NCBI GenBank assembly: GCA_016302655.1 | Contig: JAEDNF010000087.1 | Span: forward strand, 1 to 6,843 | Reading direction: 5' to 3' | From: Oscillospiraceae bacterium | GTDB lineage: Bacteria > Bacillota > Clostridia > Oscillospirales > Ruminococcaceae | DNA: 6,843 bases | Shown: piece after piece, positions 1 to 4,301 of the stretch | How the letters are laid out: each line of letters opens with the position of its first letter | Position numbering within the stretch: position 1 is the stretch's first letter | The notes under the pieces: generated by a model | The model's database searches: none | What the model saw: only the letters and a program-made list of their open reading frames with translations | Told to the model about the DNA's origin: nothing | Translations under genes and position numbers: made by a program

Positions 1-206
1 AATGCGAAGCATTGTATATCATCAACACAAAGTGTTGTATCTCATCAAGCCGCAGGAGTATGCACCTTCGGTGATGATATACGCCTACGGCGATGATATA
101 CAGCCCCAAAGGGGCTGATGATATGCACCGCACTTCGTGCGGTGATGATATACCAAGCCTGCGGCTTGGATAATAAGGCATCCTTGCCTTACCCGCTTGT
201 GCGGGT
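1..206. repeat. Left block of palindrome array with GATGATATAC linkers
   Basis: This is a non-coding run of short hairpins, each with a different stem, separated by an almost constant 10-bp linker. Clear hairpins on the + strand are 1-13 (AATGC-GAA-GCATT), 24-36 (AACAC-AAA-GTGTT), 63-73 (CACC-TTC-GGTG), 82-92 (CGCC-TAC-GGCG), 102-116 (AGCCCC-AAA-GGGGCT), 127-143 (ACCGCAC-TTC-GTGCGGT), 153-169 (CCAAGCC-TGC-GGCTTGG), 175-190 (AAGGCA-TCCT-TGCCTT) and 191-206 (ACCCGC-TTGT-GCGGGT). A decayed unit sits at about 47-58. Linkers read GTATATCATC at 14-23 and GTATCTCATC at 37-46. They read GATGATATAC at 73-82, 92-101 and 144-153, and GATGATATGC at 117-126. The last two hairpins are packed without a linker. 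Small open frames crossing the block are built only of repeat sequence and are not credible genes. The role is unknown; a REP-like mobile palindrome family is one possibility. Confidence 0.85.
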
Positions 207-284
207 TCTCCCACCCACACAGCACACAAAAAGATATCTGAGTAAAATTGTAATGTGGACTTGAACCAACAAGAAAACACAGCA
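207..284. other. Non-palindromic island inside the palindrome array
   Basis: This stretch of about 78 bases interrupts the hairpin array and has neither the linker motif nor the short stem-loops. An 8-bp direct repeat, ACACAGCA, occurs at 217-224 and 277-284, enclosing 52 bp. No credible open frame or promoter is visible. The segment GGACTTGAACC resembles the complement of a tRNA T-arm, but no cloverleaf can be built around it. It may be the original unique sequence between two array blocks, or a small insertion; the sequence does not decide. Confidence 0.4.
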
Positions 285-454
285 ATGATATATCGCTGAC
301 GCGATATGATATACGGCTATGCCGCATGATATACTTGCTTTGCAAGTATGATATAATATCCGTTCCCTTCATATGCCGCAGGCATATATCATCCACCGAA
401 GGCGGATATCATATCGAAGATATATCACCCGTTCCGATAGGAACGGATATCATT
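285..454. repeat. Right block of palindrome array
   Basis: The array resumes with hairpins at 290-307 (ATATCGC-TGAC-GCGATAT), 314-324 (CGGC-TAT-GCCG), 332-348 (TACTTGC-TTT-GCAAGTA), 371-387 (ATATGCC-GCA-GGCATAT), 391-407 (ATCCACC-GAA-GGCGGAT, one A.C mismatch), 411-423 (ATATC-GAA-GATAT) and 429-446 (CCGTTCC-GATA-GGAACGG). Linkers read TATGATATAC at 305-314 and CATGATATAC at 325-334. After about 386 they read in the opposite sense (ATATCATC at 386-393, ATATCAT at 406-412, ATATCAC at 422-428, ATATCAT at 447-453). Several stems absorb part of the linker, so the hairpin and linker edges overlap. A copy of one hairpin arm without a local partner lies at 356-366. No gene is supported here. The block ends at the tRNA-Leu terminator. 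Confidence 0.85.
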
Positions 455-497
455 GAAAAAGCACACTTTTGTCTAACGGACAAAAGTGTGCTTTTTC
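455..497 (-). terminator. Intrinsic terminator of tRNA-Leu, probably bidirectional
   Basis: A perfect 19-bp stem (455-473 paired with 479-497) closes a 5-nt loop. Read on the minus strand, the hairpin begins one base after the CCA end of the tRNA. Its stem ends in a five-T run (complement of 456-460), as expected for Rho-independent termination. The other strand also ends in five T (492-496), so the hairpin could stop transcription from either side and would separate the tRNA gene from the palindrome array. The stem is much longer than those in the array and carries no array linker. Confidence 0.9.
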
Positions 498-498
498 T

Positions 499-585
499 TG
501 GTGCCGGTGGCGGGGGTCGAACCCGCACGGTATTGCTACCAACGGATTTTGAGTCCGTCACGTCTGCCAATTCCATCACACCGGC
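499..585 (-). tRNA. tRNA-Leu, anticodon CAA
   Basis: The minus strand folds into a class II tRNA of 87 nt with the CCA end encoded (complement of 499-501). The 7-bp acceptor stem is GCCGGTG (579-585) paired with CACCGGC (503-509), followed by discriminator A. The anticodon stem ACGGA/TCCGT holds the loop CTCAAAA, giving anticodon CAA (complement of 549-551), which reads UUG leucine codons. The long variable arm (GGTA-GCAA-TACC) is typical of leucine tRNAs. The T arm is GCGGG-TTCGACC-CCCGC. A consensus promoter lies upstream and a strong terminator directly downstream, so it looks like a stand-alone gene. Short open frames across this region are translations of the tRNA gene. Confidence 0.97.
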
Positions 586-642
586 GTATATATCTGCAAA
601 ACCGCACTAAAACAGCGTTTATATCGATTTCACAGTTTGATA

Positions 643-671
643 ATTATATCATAGAGGAAAAATATTGTCAA
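643..671 (-). promoter_or_regulatory. Sigma-A promoter of tRNA-Leu
   Basis: On the minus strand, TTGACA (complement of 666-671) and TATAAT (complement of 643-648) are separated by exactly 17 bp. TGA precedes the -10 box, giving an extended -10 (TGN). Both boxes match the vegetative consensus perfectly, as expected for a strongly expressed stable RNA. The expected start point is near 636, giving a tRNA precursor with a 5' leader of about 50 nt. Confidence 0.9.
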
Positions 672-722
672 TAGATTTTCACGGTTTTCCAAAATAGTTT
701 AGTATTTTTTTATAAAAAGCCC

Positions 723-751
723 TTGACAATTTGTTGAAAATGCCGTAAAAT
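723..751 (+). promoter_or_regulatory. Sigma-A promoter of rny
   Basis: TTGACA at 723-728 and TAAAAT at 746-751 are separated by 17 bp. The promoter is divergent from that of tRNA-Leu, with 51 bp between the two -35 boxes. The expected start is around 758-760, which gives rny an untranslated leader of about 180 nt. Confidence 0.8.
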
Positions 752-757
752 TAATAT

Positions 758-939
758 CGAGTAAATATCTATTATAACTCGGGATATCTGTTTGTTTAAA
801 ACGGCAAAAAACGGGAGGACAGACGGTATCCGCTAATTTTACATATATACAATTAAATGTTGAAATGTAAAATCCGCCGTGTAAGCTTAGGCATACGACG
901 GTTTGCACGGTAAATTCAAAAAAGGAGGAACGCTCACCC
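758..939 (+). promoter_or_regulatory. Long, potentially structured 5' leader of rny
   Basis: From the inferred start to the rny start codon there are about 180 nt. Two adjacent stems are clear: ATTTTACAT (836-844) pairs perfectly with ATGTAAAAT (865-873). Directly abutting it is an imperfect 9-pair stem, 874-882 with 893-901, with one C.A mismatch and one G.T wobble. A weaker bulged pairing is possible between 780-790 and 820-832. An SD-like GGGAGGA at 813-819 has no start codon at a usable distance. The real rny SD, AGGAGG, is at 923-928, outside the stems. I do not recognise a known riboswitch class, and a T-box is not apparent. Confidence 0.45.
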
Positions 940-2538
940 ATGGAAGTGTGGCTTGCAGTTACACTCTGTGCGGCGTCATTCGTAGTCGGAGCTGCGATAT
1001 TCGGTTTTGTAATGTACAAAATGGGTATCGAGCATAGAAAGAAAACGGCAGAAGCGCAGATAGAATCTGCCGAAAAAGAAGCAGCAAGGATATTATCCGA
1101 AGCAAACGATAAAGCTCAGGCAACAAAGAAAACCGCACTGGTAGAAGCAAAAGATGAAATTTTCAAGCTCAAAGAGAGCAACGAAAAAGAGATCCAGAAA
1201 CTGAAAAACGAAACCGAACGCGAACTGAAAGAACGCAGAGCGGAGATCACCCGCTCGGAAAGAAGACTGCAGCAGAAGGAGGAAAACCTCGACAAGAAGA
1301 ACGACAAGATCGAAAGACTTGAAGAACAGCTGCAGAACAAGAACAAGAAGGCTGAAGAAAAGCTGGCAGAGGCAGAAGCTATCAAGAAAAGCCAGATGGA
1401 TATTCTCGAAAAGATATCCGGCTTTACTCTCGACCAGGCAAAAGAACACCTGCTCAGTATGCTTGACAGCGAGCTGTCACACGAGAAGGCACTCAAGATC
1501 TCGTCCTACGAACAGCGTCTTAAGGACGAATGTGACGAGAAGGCAAGACAGTATATTTCGCTTGCTATCTCAAGACTTGCGGCGGATACGGTATCCGAGG
1601 TTGCAGTATCGGTAGTTCCGCTGCCCAATGATGAAATGAAGGGCAGAATAATAGGCCGTGAGGGCCGTAATATCCGTGCTCTTGAACAGCTCACGGGCGT
1701 TGACCTTATAATCGACGATACACCCGAGGCTATCACGCTTTCCTGCCACGATCATGTAAGGCGTGAAATTGCAAGAATTGCACTTGAAAAGCTGATACAG
1801 GACGGCCGTATACATCCTACGAGAATCGAGGAAACGGTCGAAAAGGCAAGAAGAGAAGTCGAGCTCAAGATAAAGCAGGAGGGCGAGCGTGCCGTTATGG
1901 AGACGAATGTCAACGGCCTGCACCACGAGCTTGTAAGGCTTATCGGACGCCTTTACTATCGTACATCTTACCGTCAGAATGTGCTTAACCACTCTATCGA
2001 GGTTGCACACCTTGCAGGAATAATGGCAAGCGAGCTCGGCGTTGACGCTACCCTCGCAAGAAGAGCCGGACTTCTGCACGATATAGGCAAGGCACTCAAC
2101 CATGAGATCGAAGGCTCTCATGTACAGATAGGCGTAGATGTCTGCCGCAAGTATAAGGAAAGCCCCGAGGTTATCCACGCTATTGAGGCACATCACGGTG
2201 ATGTTGAGATACACTCGGTAATAGCGGCTCTTGTACAGGCAGCCGACGCAATAAGCGCTGCTCGTCCTGCGGCAAGAAGCGAAAACTACGAGAACTATAT
2301 CAAGCGTTTACAGAAGCTTGAGGAGATATGCAGTTCTTACAACGGCGTTGAAAAATCATTTGCTATCCAGGCAGGCCGTGAAGTAAGAATTATGATAAAG
2401 CCCGAGCAGGTCAACGATGATAAGATGGTAGTTCTCGCAAGAGAGATTTCACAGCGTATTGAGAACGAGATGGAATATCCCGGTCAGATAAAGGTACACC
2501 TGATAAGAGAAAGCAGAGCCATCGATTACGCAAAATAA
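940..2538 (+). CDS. rny: Ribonuclease Y
   Basis: This is RNase Y, the membrane-anchored endoribonuclease that starts mRNA decay in many Firmicutes. The 532-residue protein, close to the family's usual size of about 520, has the family order. A single N-terminal membrane segment (about residues 3-26) is followed by a long Lys/Glu/Arg-rich coiled coil (about 30-200). Next is a KH RNA-binding domain containing [12 protein letters not shown] at 235-246. The HD hydrolase domain has H351, the HD pair H380-D381 in LLHDIGK, H418-H419 in EAHHGD, and D436 in [11 protein letters not shown], which together form the expected metal site. The C terminus ends in the typical Ala-Lys. AGGAGG lies 11 nt before the chosen ATG, which opens directly into the membrane segment. 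It has its own upstream promoter and a terminator just after the stop. The ymdB-type phosphoesterase gene often found next to rny is not downstream here. No key residue appears to be missing. Confidence 0.97.
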   Translation: MEVWLAVTLCAASFVVGAAIFGFVMYKMGIEHRKKTAEAQIESAEKEAARILSEANDKAQATKKTALVEAKDEIFKLKESNEKEIQKLKNETERELKERRAEITRSERRLQQKEENLDKKNDKIERLEEQLQNKNKKAEEKLAEAEAIKKSQMDILEKISGFTLDQAKEHLLSMLDSELSHEKALKISSYEQRLKDECDEKARQYISLAISRLAADTVSEVAVSVVPLPNDEMKGRIIGREGRNIRALEQLTGVDLIIDDTPEAITLSCHDHVRREIARIALEKLIQDGRIHPTRIEETVEKARREVELKIKQEGERAVMETNVNGLHHELVRLIGRLYYRTSYRQNVLNHSIEVAHLAGIMASELGVDATLARRAGLLHDIGKALNHEIEGSHVQIGVDVCRKYKESPEVIHAIEAHHGDVEIHSVIAALVQAADAISAARPAARSENYENYIKRLQKLEEICSSYNGVEKSFAIQAGREVRIMIKPEQVNDDKMVVLAREISQRIENEMEYPGQIKVHLIRESRAIDYAK

Positions 2539-2555
2539 GTCAAATGAACATAACG

Positions 2556-2597
2556 AAGGGCTGTTGCATGAAACACATTTGTGCAACGGCTCTTTTT
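2556..2597 (+). terminator. Intrinsic terminator after rny
   Basis: An 11-bp stem (2558-2568 with 2582-2592, two G.T wobbles), extendable by two A-T pairs, is followed by five T (2593-2597). It begins about 18 nt after the rny stop codon. The T run ends 6 nt before the SD of the next gene and 17 nt before its ATG, so the hairpin also forms part of any mRNA that reaches the glucanase gene from upstream. Confidence 0.85.
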
Positions 2598-2614
2598 GAC
2601 TATGAGGTGTTTAT

Positions 2615-4189
2615 ATGAAAAAGAGATTGACAGCGCTTATTACAGCAGTTGCACTTATATTCACAGGCTGTGCCGGAGAAGGCGCAGACAGCTCATCCGG
2701 CGCTTCTTCCGTACCGGAAACGAGCGTAACAAGCACGCTAAACAGTTCATCACAGCCCGAAAGCAGTGCGCCCGAAACCGTAAACAGTTCGACCGAAAGC
2801 AGTGCGCCCGAAACCGTAAACAGTTCGACCGAGAGCAGCGCTCCTCAAACCGAAGGCAGCACAACAACTGAGGAAAGCAGTATGCCTGAAACCGAAGCTA
2901 CCAAGCCTTCTACAACTACTGCTACAACGACCGCAACTTCAACGACAAAGGTAACTACAACGACAAAGGCAACTACAACGACAAAGGCAACTACGACAAC
3001 AAAAGTAACGACAACAACAAAAGCTACAACAACAAAGCCCAAGCCAAGCCCCGCACCTTCGGACGACAGCTGGAAATATGAGATAATCACAGCTACGGAA
3101 ATGGCTCAGAAGATGGGACTCGGTTTAAACCTCGGCAACACAATGGAGGCGTATGAGGCTAAAAACTGTGAGAAGATAACTTTTGAGTGGATACCCATTG
3201 TCGGAAGCAACCAGCCTACCGATTATGAGCAGTGCTGGGGCGCGAACATCACTACTCAGAAGATAATAGACGGAATGAAGTCGGAAGGCTTCAATACAGT
3301 CCGTATCCCTGTATTCTGGGGCAATATGATGAAGAATGACGGTACATACACCATCAACAAGGAATATCTTGCAAGAGTAAAGGAAATAGTAGACTACTGC
3401 GAGAAGGCAGGAGTATATTCCGTCATAAACATACATCACTTTGATGAATTTATAATAAGAAGAAATAACCTTGAGGACTGCGAAAAGATATTCACAAATC
3501 TCTGGACTCAGATTGCGGAGTATTTTGCGGATTATCCGTATACCGTCGTATTTGAGGGATTCAATGAGTATCTCGGCGGAAGCCAGTTTGACAAAAGCGG
3601 AAATCTGAAGGATCAGACCGACGCAAACGCCTATAAGATGACAAATACGCTGAATCAGGCTTTTGTAGATGCGGTAAGAAACACAGGAGGCTATAACGCT
3701 CAGCGTGTGCTTATCGTGTCGGGATACTGGACAAACATCGACAAGACGACATCTTCAAAGTTTGTGATGCCTGAAGATATGGTAAATGATCGCCTTATGG
3801 TATCGGTTCATTATGTAGATAACGCTATGTACTGGTCGAATAAGATAGGCAGTGACGAGTGGCTGAAGTACATCGACAATCAGTGCGACAAGCTTAAGGA
3901 AGCGTTCCTTGACGAAGGTATTCCGGTATTTATGGGAGAAACGACAGCAAATTATCCCAAGAACAATATGGTGAAGAATTCAAAGTACACTTCTTCCGAG
4001 TGCCTGTCGATCGTTCTTGAAAAGCTGACCGATCTCGGTATTGTTCCGGTTATATGGGATACATGGGATAAACGGAATACGCAGAACAGCTCGAGCTTCT
4101 ATAACAGAAACACTTATAAGATAGCGGATTCAGCCAACAGAGCCGTTATAAGAAAGTTCGCCGATATACTGAGTAAAAAAGCGCAGTAA
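2615..4189 (+). CDS. Lipoprotein GH5 endoglucanase (cellulase family)
   Basis: A secreted glycoside hydrolase of family 5, probably cutting beta-1,4-glucans such as cellulose, beta-glucan or xyloglucan outside the cell. Residues 1-19 form a lipoprotein signal (MKKR, hydrophobic core, FTGC with Cys19 as the lipidation site; Phe at -3 is slightly atypical). A low-complexity linker (about 20-150) is Ser/Glu/Pro-rich, then Thr/Lys-rich. The catalytic barrel (about 155-520) has NLGNT 172-176, VRIPVFW 229-235, IHH 273-275, the acid/base Glu318 after Asn317, His399-Tyr400, the nucleophile Glu442 in MGET and Trp481. NLGNT, CWG, KNN after the nucleophile and FYNRNT near the end favour subfamily GH5_4. 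The usual NEP is NEY here. No dockerin or carbohydrate-binding module is present. GAGGTG (2604-2609) lies 5 nt before the ATG. No promoter is evident between the rny terminator and the gene. Substrate is inferred; the GH5 assignment is firm. Confidence 0.9.
   Translation: MKKRLTALITAVALIFTGCAGEGADSSSGASSVPETSVTSTLNSSSQPESSAPETVNSSTESSAPETVNSSTESSAPQTEGSTTTEESSMPETEATKPSTTTATTTATSTTKVTTTTKATTTTKATTTTKVTTTTKATTTKPKPSPAPSDDSWKYEIITATEMAQKMGLGLNLGNTMEAYEAKNCEKITFEWIPIVGSNQPTDYEQCWGANITTQKIIDGMKSEGFNTVRIPVFWGNMMKNDGTYTINKEYLARVKEIVDYCEKAGVYSVINIHHFDEFIIRRNNLEDCEKIFTNLWTQIAEYFADYPYTVVFEGFNEYLGGSQFDKSGNLKDQTDANAYKMTNTLNQAFVDAVRNTGGYNAQRVLIVSGYWTNIDKTTSSKFVMPEDMVNDRLMVSVHYVDNAMYWSNKIGSDEWLKYIDNQCDKLKEAFLDEGIPVFMGETTANYPKNNMVKNSKYTSSECLSIVLEKLTDLGIVPVIWDTWDKRNTQNSSSFYNRNTYKIADSANRAVIRKFADILSKKAQ
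2759..2830 (+). repeat. Two exact 36-bp tandem repeats in the glucanase linker
   Basis: Copies at 2759-2794 and 2795-2830 are identical at all 36 positions. Each encodes ESSAPETVNSST. A diverged partial third copy (ESSAPQTEGS) starts at 2831. The unit is a multiple of three, so the frame is kept. Identity down to silent positions points to recent duplication by slippage or unequal crossing-over. Confidence 0.95.
2941..3030 (+). repeat. 18-bp repeats encoding the Thr/Lys linker
   Basis: Five 18-bp units in tandem each encode a six-residue period of four or five Thr, one Lys and a Val or Ala in most units. The first three (2941-2958, 2959-2976, 2977-2994) are nearly identical, with units two and three exact. 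Units at 2995-3012 and 3013-3030 have drifted. Such Thr-rich stretches usually act as extended, often glycosylated spacers between the cell anchor and the enzyme. Confidence 0.9.
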
Positions 4190-4197
4190 CAGCTAAA

Positions 4198-4227
4198 ATC
4201 CTTGTCGGGCGCACGCTTGACAAGGAT
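4198..4227. repeat. Perfect 9-bp inverted repeat overlapping the leuS -35 box
   Basis: ATCCTTGTC (4198-4206) and GACAAGGAT (4219-4227) are perfect complements around a 12-nt loop, starting 9 nt after the glucanase stop. On the + strand no T run follows, so it is a poor terminator for the glucanase. On the minus strand it is followed by TTTTA. The right arm contains four bases of the -35 hexamer and continues into the promoter spacer. It could be a 3'-end-stabilising hairpin, a repressor site, or both. Confidence 0.7.
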
Positions 4228-4245
4228 AAATCGGTGTATTATAAT
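4217..4245 (+). promoter_or_regulatory. Consensus sigma-A promoter of leuS
   Basis: TTGACA (4217-4222) and TATAAT (4240-4245) match the consensus fully with a 17-bp spacer. The expected start is near 4252, giving a leader of about 50 nt. That is too short for a T-box, and no specifier loop or T-box sequence is seen. A small possible stem, CGCC (4265-4268) with GGCG (4277-4280), lies in this leader. Confidence 0.9.
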
Positions 4246-4301
4246 ATTGAAAGAAATCGAATCTCGCCGCAGAACAGGCGTATGAAAGGACAACTTGCAA
4301 A

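Noticed and set aside
245..275. Second tRNA or tRNA remnant, from a T-arm-like GGACTTGAACC complement
   Set aside because: Only about three pairs of a T stem form, and no anticodon arm or acceptor stem is found nearby.
85..396. Minus-strand open frame of 103 codons in the palindrome array
   Set aside because: It consists of translated repeat units, has no credible ribosome binding site, and shows no protein-like composition.
1..454. CRISPR array
   Set aside because: The constant part is only about 10 bp, the variable parts are palindromes of 9-18 bp rather than unique spacers of about 30 bp, and no cas gene is present.
326..674. Two plus-strand open frames across the tRNA-Leu region
   Set aside because: They are antisense translations of the tRNA gene and its terminator, a common source of spurious proteins.
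857..913. Leader peptide of 18 residues (Arg-rich) in the rny leader
   Set aside because: The ATG has no ribosome binding site and the frame overlaps the predicted hairpins. Its composition shows no run of a regulatory amino acid other than arginine.
1093..1496. Minus-strand hydrophobic open frames opposite rny
   Set aside because: They are complements of the Lys/Glu-rich coiled coil, which read as Phe/Leu/Ser-rich on the other strand; no ribosome binding site is visible.
2581..2871. Plus-strand open frame of 96 codons overlapping the glucanase start
   Set aside because: It is the shifted frame of the Ser/Thr linker repeats; the glucanase frame has the SD, lipoprotein signal and catalytic domain.
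4252..4301. T-box riboswitch upstream of leuS
   Set aside because: The leader is about 50 nt, with no specifier loop, T-box sequence or terminator/antiterminator pair.
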